A stretch of 64,000 bases of DNA from NCBI GenBank assembly GCA_029262065.1, contig JAJDAC010000016.1, positions 78,872 through 142,871 on the forward strand, written 5' to 3'. Origin of the DNA: Candidatus Krumholzibacteriota bacterium. GTDB taxonomy: Bacteria; Krumholzibacteriota; Krumholzibacteriia; JAJRXK01. The position numbers and the translations under genes were made by a program. This document shows positions 42,917-52,529 of this stretch, piece by piece (the first letter of the stretch is position 1; each line of letters opens with the position of its first letter). Below the pieces are notes generated by a model. It was not told the origin of the DNA. It did no database searches and saw only the letters and a list, made by a program, of their open reading frames with translations.

Positions 42917-45160
42917 TTGGTAGCGGAGCGGGGTGACACCTCGCCCATTCTGGTGGCATTGCTTGGAGCGGGGGAATCAGAAATCCCCGTTCTGGCCGAA
43001 CTGCACCGGAACCGGCGAATAGAGATTGTTGGGATCTATGATTCCGACGAACACGCCGTAGGCCTTGAGCTGGCGGAGATTCTGGGCTTGCGCCACGGTA
43101 GCTCCTCGCGCCTTCTGGAAGAAATTGCCGCCTGCGAGCAGGTCGTTCTCCCCCGCGATCGCAATCGCTTCCAGGAAGAGATCGATTTCCTGCGCTCGCG
43201 GCGCACCCGCCTATTGACGCCCACCGAAGCTCTGGGCATGTACACCGTGGACAAGATGGTTGAAGCCACGTCGCGTCCGATGCCGCCGGTGGAGACCGAA
43301 GCCCGGGTGGCGCACCTCGAAGAAGCCCTGGGTTGGCTGGGACGAGCCCTCGACCGCGAGGACCTGCTGCGCGCGTTGTTGTCCATCGGGATCCAGGCGG
43401 TCGACGCCGACAACGGTTCGATTCAACTCGTGGATCCACTCACGCAGGAACTCTACGTCGCCTACGCCGAAGGACTGAGTGATCACACCGTGCGCACCAG
43501 TCGCCAACGTTTGGGCGAGGGTGTGGCCGGCAGCGTGGCCGCCACGCGTCGGGCGCGTCTGCTGCACGGCAACGAGTACTCACCGCATCATCGCGAGCGT
43601 CCCGATCTCTTGAGTGGAATCTCGGTACCGTTGGTGGCCCAGGACGAGCTGTTGGGCGTGCTGAACGTTTCGACCGAACTGGGTTCGAAACGACTTGAAG
43701 CGGGCGATCTGGAGATCATGAATCGGGTGTCCGAGCGCGTCAGCCCCGTACTTCGTCGATTGCTCGAAATCCAGGGGCTGCACGAACGGGCCCTGGTCGA
43801 AGACCTGCGGCGCGAACTCGATCGTCTCCTCCAGATGGACTTCCAACTGCTGGAACGATTGTCGCTCGCGCGCGATCTTCTTCAAGACCTCAGCAGCGCC
43901 CATTCGGCGAGCCTGGTCGTGCTGACCCCCGACGGGCCCGCGTTCCGGCTGTTGGGCGGCCGCGACGAAGATGGCAATCCCCGTATTGCGCCGGACATGG
44001 ATCCCAGCCACGGAATTCTCGGCCAGGTGCTCCTGGGCCACGAACCGGTGATCATGGAAGAGAAGATCCGGCCGGCGGGGCAAAGGAAGATCCATCGTCA
44101 CCTGACCCTGTATCTGCCCATGGGCGATCCCGAGGTGTTCTGCGTTTTCGTCGGCCACTTCGAGGGTCTGGCGGTGCTGTCGCATTTCCAACGCAACATG
44201 GACCGCGTGGTCGAAGTCATGACGCCCCGCCTGGGCGCTATTCTGGCGCAGGAGGAAACCGGCGCTCGCATGCGACGACTACGCGCGTTGGCCTCCGGAC
44301 TCAGCGCGCTCGCGGCCGAGCCCACCATGTTGAGGGCCGAGACGGCGGCCGAAGTCTTCACGCGCCAGTCCGACGCCGACACCGTGGCGGTATGGCTCAC
44401 GGGTAACGATGAGCCCACCGCCGTCCGGCGCAAAGGCAACGAGAGCGCAGCGGAGTACGAATCGCTTTGGCCGTTGGTGCGGGAACGGATCGACCAGAAG
44501 TCGCCGCAGCGGCTCAGGAACGTCGACCTCGAGGGAACCGCCCTCATGTCGGTGCTCATGATCGGTAGCCCCGGAGGTCCCGCGATCGCGGCCCTCAACC
44601 GTCGACCCGAAGGTCCGCTCGAGGAGTTGGGCTTTCGAGAGGAAGATGTCGAGGCCGCCCGACTGGTCCTGAATTCCCTGGCCGAGGTGGGCGGTGACGC
44701 GCCGGCCGGTCGCGCCTTGGCCTTGGCGGCCAGCGCCGATGAAGATGAGTTCGTCACGAATCGAGCCATCCTGAAGGACGCGGTCGAGCGGGAGCTGCAA
44801 CGCGCGCAGCGGTACCACTTCGGGTTTTCGGTGACCGCGTTCGAGGTCCAGGTCCGCGAAAGCGATTGGGGTCGAATCGGCGACGCGCTGATGCATCGGG
44901 TCGATTCCACCAGCCGCGGTACGGACTGCGTACTGTGGCTCTCACCGGCTCGCTTTGCGGTGCTGGCCCCGGAAGAGGCCCGCGGCCAGAAGCGCCTGTC
45001 AAAACGCTTCCAGGCCCTGCTACGGGAATTCCTGGACGAGGGCCTGGGCGAAGGCCGGGGATCGGTGCGGGCGGCCACCGGCACCTACCCCTACGATGCC
45101 GACACCGCCACCAGCCTTATCGATCACTGCCTGAACCAGCTCGACACGCCCACGGATTGA
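42917..45160 (+). CDS. Signalling protein: Rossmann-like N-terminus, GAF domains, degenerate GGDEF domain
   Basis: The product is 747 aa and the first usable start is a TTG. Residues 10-95 form a nucleotide-binding-like fold (ILVALLGAGESEIPVLAEL, IVGIYDSDEHAVGLELAEIL). A GAF domain (about 135-285) has GEGVAGSVAATRRARLL and a second GAF-like part follows at about 310-450. The last about 150 residues follow the GGDEF plan (VERELQRAQRYHFGFSVTAFEVQV, ATGTYPYDADTATSLIDHCLNQLD), but the active-site GG(D/E)EF is replaced by LSPARFAVL, so c-di-GMP synthesis is unlikely. It lies between mutS and mutL without overlap, and the mutL promoter starts at its stop. Probably a sensor; ligand unknown. Confidence 0.7.
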   Translation: MVAERGDTSPILVALLGAGESEIPVLAELHRNRRIEIVGIYDSDEHAVGLELAEILGLRHGSSSRLLEEIAACEQVVLPRDRNRFQEEIDFLRSRRTRLLTPTEALGMYTVDKMVEATSRPMPPVETEARVAHLEEALGWLGRALDREDLLRALLSIGIQAVDADNGSIQLVDPLTQELYVAYAEGLSDHTVRTSRQRLGEGVAGSVAATRRARLLHGNEYSPHHRERPDLLSGISVPLVAQDELLGVLNVSTELGSKRLEAGDLEIMNRVSERVSPVLRRLLEIQGLHERALVEDLRRELDRLLQMDFQLLERLSLARDLLQDLSSAHSASLVVLTPDGPAFRLLGGRDEDGNPRIAPDMDPSHGILGQVLLGHEPVIMEEKIRPAGQRKIHRHLTLYLPMGDPEVFCVFVGHFEGLAVLSHFQRNMDRVVEVMTPRLGAILAQEETGARMRRLRALASGLSALAAEPTMLRAETAAEVFTRQSDADTVAVWLTGNDEPTAVRRKGNESAAEYESLWPLVRERIDQKSPQRLRNVDLEGTALMSVLMIGSPGGPAIAALNRRPEGPLEELGFREEDVEAARLVLNSLAEVGGDAPAGRALALAASADEDEFVTNRAILKDAVERELQRAQRYHFGFSVTAFEVQVRESDWGRIGDALMHRVDSTSRGTDCVLWLSPARFAVLAPEEARGQKRLSKRFQALLREFLDEGLGEGRGSVRAATGTYPYDADTATSLIDHCLNQLDTPTD

Positions 45161-45185
45161 CACAAGCCGGGGGGCCGCTTAGTGT
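45157..45185 (+). promoter_or_regulatory. Sigma-70-type promoter for mutL
   Basis: TTGACA (45157-45162) and TAGTGT (45180-45185) are 17 nt apart. The -35 overlaps the stop codon of the preceding gene. Confidence 0.6.
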
Positions 45186-45312
45186 GCCCGCAGGCGGATC
45201 GGGGTCGTTCCCGCCTTCGGCCTAAACCGGCAACTACCAATTCTTCCAGGCATTAGAGCAGGCGCCTACAGTGGTCTGTGATCTCATGTCATTCATCTGG
45301 ACGGTCTCGCGC

Positions 45313-47151
45313 ATGAACCTGGCCCGGACCCAGCGTCGTCCCATCAGGCTGCTCGACCCGGAGTGCGTCGAGCGTATCGCCGCCGGCGAGGTGGTGGAGC
45401 GCCCCGCTTCGGTGGTCAAGGAGCTGGTGGAAAACAGCCTGGATGCGGGGGCCACGCGCATCCTGGTTCGCCTGAAGCGTTCGGGTCTGGAAGAGCTGGT
45501 GGTTGAGGATGACGGTGCCGGCATTCCCGGCCGCGAACTGCCGCTGGCAGTCGAGCGCCACGCCACCAGCAAGATCGCCGGCAGCGGCGATCTCATGGCC
45601 ATCTACAGCTACGGATTTCGTGGCGAGGCCCTGGCGGCGATCGCATCGGTAAGCCGCATGACCGTGCGATCACGCAGCGCCAATGAAGACATCGGCGCCC
45701 GCATCGACATTGCCGGCGGACGCATCGAGAAGCGGGAACCCGACGGCCGCCATCGTGGCACGACCATCGTCGTGCGCGATCTGTTTTTCAATACGCCCGC
45801 GCGAAAGGCCTTTCTGCGGTCGGAGCAGTCCGAGCGTCGCGCCGTGGCGCAGGTCATCACGTCGATGGCGTTGGCCCACCCGGCCGTGGCCTTCACGCTA
45901 CGCAACGACGACTCCGTCGTCATCGACCTGTCGGCCGCGGACGATCTGGAGACGCGCGCCCACGCGGTGTTCGGCGCGGCCGTGGCGACGCACCTGCGAC
46001 GCTTCGAAGGCGAGACCGAGGGACTGCGCGTGGAGGGGTTGGTCAGCTTACCCACCTACACTCGTGGCAACCGCACCGGTCAACACTTCCTGGTTAACCG
46101 ACGCGTCATCCACGACAAGGGAATGTCCGGCGCCGTGTACGCCGCGTTCCGCGACGTTCTTCCCGCCGGTCGGTTTGCCCTGGCATTGGTCTTTCTGGAA
46201 GTAGGGCCGGCGAGGGTGGATGTGAACGTGCACCCTACGAAGGCCGAGGTCCGATTCCGCGACGAGGGCATGGTCCACGAGCTCATCCGACACTCCATCC
46301 GCGATGCGCTCACGCTCGGACGCGAGCGCGGGGAAGTTGCGCCGGCGCCGCCTCGACGCGGAGCGTCGTCGTCCGAAGGGCAAGGGGAACCGCACGTGAC
46401 CGAGGCCGACCTGCTGTCGGGGCCAACCGAAGGCTACGATCGCGGGCCAGCCTGGAGTCGTCGCAAGGAGAGCCCGACGCTGTTCGACGACGGCCAGGTT
46501 GCCGAAGGCGGGACGTTCCGGCCACAGGGAGCGCCGGTGGATCCCGGCATGGATCCCGGCATGGCCATTCCCACGGCGGCGGCCGGCCTGCCCTTGTTCT
46601 GGCAGCTGCACAACACCTTCATTCTCACGCAGATCCGTGGTGCGCTGGTCATCGTCGATCAGCACAACAGCCACGAACGCATCCTGTACAACGAGGGCCA
46701 GAAGGCTCTGGCGGGGCAGGCGGTGGCGTCGCAACAGTTGTTGTTCCCCGCCACGTTGGAGTTGAACGCGGCCGAGTTGGCCACCTACGAAGTGCACCAA
46801 GGCGACCTCGAGAAAATGGCGTTCCGCACCGAACCCTTCGGCGGCAATACGGTGTTGGTCCGAGGTATCCCTCCCGAGCTGCGCAACTGGAACGACGGAG
46901 CCCTGTTGCGCGACATCCTGGCTGATCTGGGTGACGCCGGGCGCAGTGGAAGTGATCCGCGCGAGGCGATCCTGGCCAGCTACGCCTGCCATGGCGCCAT
47001 CCGCGCCGGAGAGAAGCTCACGTTGCCCGAGATGCAATCGCTGATGGATCGACTGTTCGCCACCGAGGTTCCGTATTCGTGTCCGCACGGGCGTCCCACG
47101 CTGATTCGACTGGGGCTTTCGGAGTTGGAGCGACGATTTGGGCGACGCTGA
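45313..47151 (+). CDS. mutL: DNA mismatch repair protein MutL
   Basis: MutL couples mismatch recognition to strand removal. The ATG at 45313 gives 612 aa starting just before PIRLLDPECVERIAAGEVVERP; upstream starts would add about 14 unusual residues. The GHKL ATPase motifs are ENSLDAGAT, DDGAGI and RHATSKI...YGFRGEALAAI. The C-terminal domain has DQHNSHERILY (from about 449), close to the DQHA(x)2E(x)4E endonuclease motif, plus ACHGAIRAGEKL and CPHGRP (590-595), which bind zinc in MutL endonucleases. Nicking activity is likely, though the Ala and last Glu of the first motif differ. miaA overlaps its end. Confidence 0.96.
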   Translation: MNLARTQRRPIRLLDPECVERIAAGEVVERPASVVKELVENSLDAGATRILVRLKRSGLEELVVEDDGAGIPGRELPLAVERHATSKIAGSGDLMAIYSYGFRGEALAAIASVSRMTVRSRSANEDIGARIDIAGGRIEKREPDGRHRGTTIVVRDLFFNTPARKAFLRSEQSERRAVAQVITSMALAHPAVAFTLRNDDSVVIDLSAADDLETRAHAVFGAAVATHLRRFEGETEGLRVEGLVSLPTYTRGNRTGQHFLVNRRVIHDKGMSGAVYAAFRDVLPAGRFALALVFLEVGPARVDVNVHPTKAEVRFRDEGMVHELIRHSIRDALTLGRERGEVAPAPPRRGASSSEGQGEPHVTEADLLSGPTEGYDRGPAWSRRKESPTLFDDGQVAEGGTFRPQGAPVDPGMDPGMAIPTAAAGLPLFWQLHNTFILTQIRGALVIVDQHNSHERILYNEGQKALAGQAVASQQLLFPATLELNAAELATYEVHQGDLEKMAFRTEPFGGNTVLVRGIPPELRNWNDGALLRDILADLGDAGRSGSDPREAILASYACHGAIRAGEKLTLPEMQSLMDRLFATEVPYSCPHGRPTLIRLGLSELERRFGRR

Positions 47152-48085
47152 ACGACGCCCCCTGGTGTGCCTGGTAGGGCCCACCGCCGGCGGTAAAACC
47201 AGTTTGGCCCTCGATGTCGCCGAGCACGCGGACTTTCCCGTTGAGATCATCAACCTGGATTCGCGCCAACTGTACCGGGGGCTCGAGCTGGGTACCGGCA
47301 AGCCCACGGCCGAGGAACGCGCGCGCGTGCGTCACCATGTTCTCGACGAGATTGATCCCGACGAAACCTACGACGCCGGGCGATACCGCAAGCGCGTGGA
47401 AGATCTGTTGCCCGACATATGGTCCCGCGGCGTGGTGCCCTTCGTGGTGGGCGGAGCTGGGTTCTACCTTCGGGCGCTACGCGAGGGGTTCCATGTGCTG
47501 GAATCGTCGCCCGAGCAGCTCGACGAATTGCGATCCCAGTGGCGACAGTTCAACGGAGCACAACTCTGGGAGCGGTTGCGCGAGATCGATCCGGAGCGCG
47601 CCAGCAAACTCCATCCGAATGATCGCGTGCGCGTCGAGCGCTCGCTGGAGCTGTACGCCTTGACCGGACGTCCCGCCAGTGAACTGGCGCGCGAGTTTCA
47701 GCCGGTGCCCGTACATGGCTGCGAAGTGTGCACCGTGGTCCTCAGTCCCGTTCGCGGCGAACTTCACCGCCGTATCAAACAACGGGCTCAGACCTGGCTG
47801 GAAGGGGATTGGCCGGAAGAAGTACGGAAGTTGCGCGCACGATGGCCCGAGGATGCACCGGGGCTGCGGGTCCTGGGATACCCGCAGGTGGCCGACCTGA
47901 TCGATGGGCGGGTTTCGACCGAGGAATGCCTGCGCCAGATCCTGGTGGCGACCCGTCGCTACGCCAAGCAGCAGGACACCTGGTTCCGTAAGGAAGACGC
48001 CCGGGCGCGCGGCGATCGGGCGGCCGTGGAAGCCTCGTTGAGGCAACTCCTGGCCGTCGCGCACACTTCGACCGGACCGTCTTGA
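47138..48085 (+). CDS. miaA: tRNA dimethylallyltransferase MiaA
   Basis: MiaA prenylates A37 of UNN-reading tRNAs to i6A, the substrate of MiaB. The 315-aa product starts at a TTG inside the mutL end and has the P-loop GPTAGGKTSLA, the INLDSRQLYRGLELGTGKP motif, VVGGAGFYLRALREG and a C-terminal TRRYAKQQDTWFRK segment. The mutL-miaA order is common. The final bases run into a promoter for the tRNA-Gly gene. Confidence 0.95.
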   Translation: MGDAERRPLVCLVGPTAGGKTSLALDVAEHADFPVEIINLDSRQLYRGLELGTGKPTAEERARVRHHVLDEIDPDETYDAGRYRKRVEDLLPDIWSRGVVPFVVGGAGFYLRALREGFHVLESSPEQLDELRSQWRQFNGAQLWERLREIDPERASKLHPNDRVRVERSLELYALTGRPASELAREFQPVPVHGCEVCTVVLSPVRGELHRRIKQRAQTWLEGDWPEEVRKLRARWPEDAPGLRVLGYPQVADLIDGRVSTEECLRQILVATRRYAKQQDTWFRKEDARARGDRAAVEASLRQLLAVAHTSTGPS

Positions 48086-48110
48086 CACCCCGCTAGGGGG
48101 TTGGTAGCGT
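48082..48110 (+). promoter_or_regulatory. Sigma-70-type promoter for tRNA-Gly
   Basis: TTGACA (48082-48087) and TAGCGT (48105-48110) are 17 nt apart. The start site would be about 37 nt upstream of the tRNA. Confidence 0.65.
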
Positions 48111-48153
48111 ACCGCTTGCGTCGTCGGAGAAGACCGCGACGCGACCATCCGGG

Positions 48154-48229
48154 GCGGGTGTAACTCAGTTGGTAGAGTATCAGCTTCCCAAGCTGAAGGT
48201 CGCGGGTTCGAGCCCCGTCGCCCGCTCCA
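48154..48229 (+). tRNA. tRNA-Gly (anticodon CCC)
   Basis: The acceptor stem is GCGGGTG with CGCCCGC, including one G-T pair. The anticodon arm is TCAGC-TTCCCAA-GCTGA, giving CCC, and the T-arm has GGTTCGAGCC. The 3' CCA is encoded (48227-48229). Confidence 0.95.
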
Positions 48230-48269
48230 TGGACCCACCCAATCGTACCCGTCTGTTCTGGGAGGATCG

Positions 48270-49517
48270 GTGAGTCCCTCGTCCAATACGACCGCCAGCG
48301 AGCACAACCGTTGGGTGCCCGCGGTGACCCTCCTGATCCTGGTCATCGCCCTGGGCTTCTCCACGACCATGGGCAGCGCGTTCGGACCATCCCCGTTGGT
48401 TTGGTTCGGGCTGGCCACCTATCTGGCCCTGCGCGAGCGCACGCAGCGCTGGGTTCCGGCGCTCTACGTGCCGGCGGCGATCATCTTTCTGGTGTGGTTC
48501 TCGAAGGCCGCCATGGGCATCTGCCTGCCGTTCGTGGTGGGCCTGTTGCTGGCGTACCTACTTGACCCGATCATCGATCGTCTCGAGGCAAGGCTAGGAC
48601 GTTCCTGGGCCATCCTCGTCGTGGCGACGCCCGTGGCGGGCCTGGTGGCCGCGTTGGTGTTTTTGGTCTTGCCGTCCATGATGAGTGAGCTCGCCCACCT
48701 GGTCGAGCGCATCCCCGAACTGCGCGGGCCGCTGCAGACGGCCTATGAATCCGTGGTCTTGCGCATGAACACCCTGGGGTTCGAAGTGGAGCGCGGCGAT
48801 GTTACCGATCTCATCATTTCGCGGCTCGAACAACTGGGCGGCGCCCTGGGCGACGCGGGGCTTGGGGTGGTGCGTGGCGTACAAGGCGTTCTCGATCTGG
48901 TGACGTTCATGGTCATCACTCCCGTCGTCACCTTCTACATGTTGCGTGACTTCGATGTCTCGCGCGGGCACCTGCTGAGTCACGTTCCCAAGCACCGGCG
49001 CCAGGAGATCCTCGGCTTCTCCCGGCGCCTGGATCGTTCGGTCAGCGGTTACCTTCGCGGACAGCTCGTCGTGGGCCTCATGATCGGCGCCTGTTTCTAT
49101 CTGGGTCTTACGTTGTTGGGAATGCAGTACGCGCTCGTGGTCGGCGTCAGCAGCGTGGTGCTGAACCTCATTCCCTACGTGGGCAGCGTCATGACCGCCA
49201 TCCTGGCGTTGGCGGTGGCGTTGCTCAGTGATCCCACCTGGGCCTCGGTGGCCAAGGTGGCCGGACTCTACGCGTTCGTGCAGTTGCTCGACGCGGCCGT
49301 GGTGTCACCGCGGGTCATGGGTCAGTCGCTCGAGCTACACCCGGTGGCCGTCATGTTGGCGTTGCTGCTGGCCGGGCAGTTTCTGGGCCTTGCCGGTATC
49401 ATTATCGCCGTGCCGGCCGCTGCGTTGTTGAAAGAGACCATTTCCCGCTGGGCGCCCGAGGTCATCTCGTTGCTGCCCGGAGTCGACACCCACTCGCACC
49501 TGGATGCGACCGAATGA
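48270..49517 (+). CDS. AI-2E family permease (TqsA/PerM-like)
   Basis: The product is a 415-aa polytopic membrane protein with about eight membrane segments and the central soluble loop of the AI-2E/UPF0118 family. Conserved patches are VVGLLLAYLLDPIIDRLEARLG, LVTFMVITPVVTFYMLRDFD, VGVSSVVLNLIPYVGSVMTAILAL and SPRVMGQSLELHPVAVMLALLLAGQF. Family members export AI-2, or act as Na+/H+ antiporters, so the substrate is not certain. The GTG start lies 41 nt after the tRNA, so the two may share a transcript. It overlaps der by four bases. Confidence 0.88.
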   Translation: MSPSSNTTASEHNRWVPAVTLLILVIALGFSTTMGSAFGPSPLVWFGLATYLALRERTQRWVPALYVPAAIIFLVWFSKAAMGICLPFVVGLLLAYLLDPIIDRLEARLGRSWAILVVATPVAGLVAALVFLVLPSMMSELAHLVERIPELRGPLQTAYESVVLRMNTLGFEVERGDVTDLIISRLEQLGGALGDAGLGVVRGVQGVLDLVTFMVITPVVTFYMLRDFDVSRGHLLSHVPKHRRQEILGFSRRLDRSVSGYLRGQLVVGLMIGACFYLGLTLLGMQYALVVGVSSVVLNLIPYVGSVMTAILALAVALLSDPTWASVAKVAGLYAFVQLLDAAVVSPRVMGQSLELHPVAVMLALLLAGQFLGLAGIIIAVPAAALLKETISRWAPEVISLLPGVDTHSHLDATE

Positions 49518-50827
49518 GTCTACCCGTCGTCGCTATCGTGGGCCGGCCCAACGTGGGCAAGTCCACCCTGTTCAATCGAATCACCCACTCGCGCAGTGCC
49601 GTCGTGCACGAGGACAGCGGTGTCACGCGCGATCGTCACGTGCGCCCGGCCGAATGGAATGGACGCACATTTCTGCTGGTGGATACCGGCGGCATGACTC
49701 CGATCGAAGAGGGACTCGCGTTCGAACACGAGGTTACCGAGATCGCGCGCGACGCCATTCGTCACGCCGACGTCATCATCATGGTCGTGGACGTGCGCAC
49801 CGGGGCAACGGTCGCCGACGAGGCGGTCGCGAGGGAGCTACGCGGGTTGGACCAGCCCGTGTTTCTGATCGTCAACAAGTCCGAACGGGACCTCGATCAG
49901 TACGACGCCCACGTGTTCCACAGTCTGGGGTTGGGAGAGGTGCACCCGGTGTCGGCGCTGCACGGTCGCGGCACGGGCGACTTTCTCGACGAGTTGGTGA
50001 AGGCATTGCCCGACACCAGCGCGCGGGCGGAACGGACCGATCTGCGCGTGGCCATCGTGGGCCGTCAAAACGTGGGCAAGAGCAGCCTGCTGAATCGGCT
50101 GGCGCAGGAAAGTCGCACCATCGTCAGTGACGTCCCGGGTACCACGCGCGACGCCATCGACAGCACTATCCGATGGCAGGGCCACGACATCACGCTGATC
50201 GATACCGCGGGCATCCGTCGTCGCCACGATCACGTGAAGGGCGTGGAGTATTTTTCGGTTCTGCGAACGATCCAGGCCATTCAACGCAGTCACGTTGTCG
50301 TGCTGTTGCTCGATGCCAGCGCCGGCATCGTCGCGCAGGATGCGCGCGTGGCCGGCGAGGTCCACGAGGCCGGACGCGGGCTGGTCGTGCTTTGGAACAA
50401 GTGGGATCTCATCGACAAGGACGACAAGACCTATCTCGAGTTCGAGAAGAAGATCCACGAGGACCTGGCCTTCATCCGCTACGCGCCCATCCACACGGTG
50501 TCGGCTACCGAGGGCACGCGCACTGGCCGTATCTTGCAAGAAGTATGGAAGATAGGCGAGGAGCGTAAGAAAACGATTGAAACAAGCCGGGTCAATGACG
50601 TACTCCAGAAGGCGATAGGGAAGAATCCGCCGCGGCTCTACAACAAGGGCACGGGCAAGGTCTACTACGCTACCCAGACTGGGACCGGGCCGCCGCGCTT
50701 CAGGTTGTACGTGAACAAGCCGCTGTTCTTCCCCCGACACTACGTGCGGTACCTGAACAACGAATTCCGTAAGGCGTTCGGGTACGAAGGCACCCGCATC
50801 CTCATCAATCTGAGGGAACGATCGTGA
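49514..50827 (+). CDS. der: Ribosome assembly GTPase Der (EngA)
   Basis: Der has two GTPase domains and helps mature the 50S subunit. The 437-aa product has a first G-domain (GRPNVGKSTLFNRI, DTGG, NKSE), a second G-domain (GRQNVGKSSLLNRL, DTAGIRRR, NKWDLID) and a C-terminal KH-like domain ending YLNNEFRKAFGYEGTRILINLRER. The first NKxD motif reads NKSE. It overlaps the permease gene before it and plsY after it by four bases each. Confidence 0.97.
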   Translation: MSLPVVAIVGRPNVGKSTLFNRITHSRSAVVHEDSGVTRDRHVRPAEWNGRTFLLVDTGGMTPIEEGLAFEHEVTEIARDAIRHADVIIMVVDVRTGATVADEAVARELRGLDQPVFLIVNKSERDLDQYDAHVFHSLGLGEVHPVSALHGRGTGDFLDELVKALPDTSARAERTDLRVAIVGRQNVGKSSLLNRLAQESRTIVSDVPGTTRDAIDSTIRWQGHDITLIDTAGIRRRHDHVKGVEYFSVLRTIQAIQRSHVVVLLLDASAGIVAQDARVAGEVHEAGRGLVVLWNKWDLIDKDDKTYLEFEKKIHEDLAFIRYAPIHTVSATEGTRTGRILQEVWKIGEERKKTIETSRVNDVLQKAIGKNPPRLYNKGTGKVYYATQTGTGPPRFRLYVNKPLFFPRHYVRYLNNEFRKAFGYEGTRILINLRERS

Positions 50828-51453
50828 GTCCGTTGCTGAAGCTGGTTCTCGCCCTGGTCATCGGCTACCTGCTGGGTAGCCTGCCCACCAGCTATCTCGC
50901 CGGCCGAATGCTTCGCGGCATTGATCTACGTCAGGTGGGCAGCGGTAACCTCGGCGCCACGAATGTGTTTCGTACGTTGGGCTGGACCGCCGCCGTCCCC
51001 GTCCTGCTGATCGACATCGGCAAGGGAGCGCTGGCGGTCTGGATCGGTTTGCTTCCGGTTTTTGCCTTTGCTTCCATTCCCGATGCCGGCGGACTCCTGG
51101 CCGCGGTGGGAGCAATTCTGGGCCACAGTTTCAGTCCGTTCGTGGGCTTCGCTGGGGGAAAGAGCGTGGCCACCGCCGCCGGCGCTTTCTTGACCCTGGC
51201 GCCCTGGAGCATGCTGCCGGCGTTCAGTGTCTGGATCATATTGCTCGTGACCACGCGCATCATGAGCGTGGCCAGTGTGGCGGGGGCAGTCACGCTGCCC
51301 GTGGTGTTGATTGCCAACGAACTGCGCGAGGGCGACCGTGAGATCAATTGGGCCACGTTGGCCGCGGCGTTGGTCGTTGGCGTGTTCGTTGTCCTACGCC
51401 ATCGCGCGAACATGCAACGCCTGCGCGGCGGCACCGAGAAGGTGCTGTGGTGA
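50824..51453 (+). CDS. plsY: Acyl-phosphate:glycerol-3-phosphate acyltransferase PlsY
   Basis: PlsY makes lysophosphatidate in the inner membrane, the step before PlsC (fused to Cmk at 31.4 kb). The 209-aa protein has about five membrane segments, with YLLGSLPTSYLAGRM, GSGNLGATNVFRTLGW, DIGKGALAV and GHSFSPFVGFAGGKSVATAAG, the family motifs. The start is a GTG overlapping the der stop; the end overlaps gpsA, which makes its substrate glycerol-3-phosphate. Confidence 0.96.
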   Translation: MSPLLKLVLALVIGYLLGSLPTSYLAGRMLRGIDLRQVGSGNLGATNVFRTLGWTAAVPVLLIDIGKGALAVWIGLLPVFAFASIPDAGGLLAAVGAILGHSFSPFVGFAGGKSVATAAGAFLTLAPWSMLPAFSVWIILLVTTRIMSVASVAGAVTLPVVLIANELREGDREINWATLAAALVVGVFVVLRHRANMQRLRGGTEKVLW

Positions 51454-52529
51454 GCGCGGCGCGGGCGTCTGATGTCGCGGTGCTGGGAGCCGGGTCGTGG
51501 GGCAGCGCGTTGGCGTTGCATTGCCACCGCGCGGGCCACCGGGTTCGTCTTTGGGCCCGCCGCGACGAACAGGTTCAGGCGCTGCGAACTGGTCGCAACG
51601 AGTCCTATCTGCCCGGTATAGATCTGCCTCCCCTACATTTCACATCCGATCTCGCTGAAGCCTTGGCAGAAGCCCCGTTGGCGATCCTGGCGGTGCCCTC
51701 GGCGGCCGTGGCGGAGATCATCGCCAACATCGGTGATCGTCTGCGGTTCTCCGGAATCATCTGCACCGCGAAGGGATTCCATCGCGAGCAGCGTATGAGT
51801 GAGGTCATGCGCGATGGACTGCCCACCGGGTCGCAGCCGCATCAAGCCGTGTTGCTGGGGCCAAGCCACGCCGAGGAAGTCGCGCGTCAGCTGCCCACGG
51901 CCATTGTCGTGGCCGGCGGGTCTTCGCCGTTTCGTCGCACGGTGCAGGAGGTTCTTTCCACCGCTTCCTTGCGCGTGTACCGCAATTCCGACCTGGTCGG
52001 CGTGGAGAGCGCCGCCGCTCTCAAGAACATCCTGGCGCTGGCCGCGGGGGTTTGTGACGGGCTGGGACTGGGTGACAATACCAAGGGTGCCTTGCTGACC
52101 CGGGGCATCGCCGAAATCGCTCGACTGGGCGTGGCCATGGGTGCGCGGCGCGACACGTTCTACGGCCTGTCGGGTATTGGTGACGTCATCACTACTTGTC
52201 TCAGCCGCCACAGCCGCAACCGCGCCGTTGGCGAAATGGTGGGGCGAGGGCAACCCCTGTCGGAGGCACTCACGGAGCTGGGGCAGGTGGCCGAGGGTGT
52301 CGAGACCACCCGCACCGCGGTGGCGTTGGCACGCCAACATCAGGTTCCCATGCCCATTGCCGAGGCGGTCGCGCAGATCCTGTTCGAAGGTGCCTCCGCG
52401 CGCGATGTGCTCGTGGCTCTCATGCAGCGTGAATTGAAATCCGAGACCGAGTCGATGTCCCCACCCATCGACCACGAACCCTCCCTGGGGCGATCCTCAG
52501 GGCCATCCATAGGTGAGGTAGATCCATGA
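51450..52529 (+). CDS. gpsA: NAD(P)-dependent glycerol-3-phosphate dehydrogenase
   Basis: GpsA reduces dihydroxyacetone phosphate to glycerol-3-phosphate for phospholipids. The GTG at 51450 gives 359 aa, with the Rossmann motif VAVLGAGSWGSALALH, GPSHAEEVA, the catalytic Lys region ESAAALKNILALAAGVCDGLGLGDNTKGALLTRG and GVETTRTAVALA. A C-terminal extension of about 25 residues (SMSPPIDHEPSLGRSSGPS) is low complexity. It is coupled by overlap to plsY and to the MerR gene. Confidence 0.96.
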   Translation: MSAARASDVAVLGAGSWGSALALHCHRAGHRVRLWARRDEQVQALRTGRNESYLPGIDLPPLHFTSDLAEALAEAPLAILAVPSAAVAEIIANIGDRLRFSGIICTAKGFHREQRMSEVMRDGLPTGSQPHQAVLLGPSHAEEVARQLPTAIVVAGGSSPFRRTVQEVLSTASLRVYRNSDLVGVESAAALKNILALAAGVCDGLGLGDNTKGALLTRGIAEIARLGVAMGARRDTFYGLSGIGDVITTCLSRHSRNRAVGEMVGRGQPLSEALTELGQVAEGVETTRTAVALARQHQVPMPIAEAVAQILFEGASARDVLVALMQRELKSETESMSPPIDHEPSLGRSSGPSIGEVDP

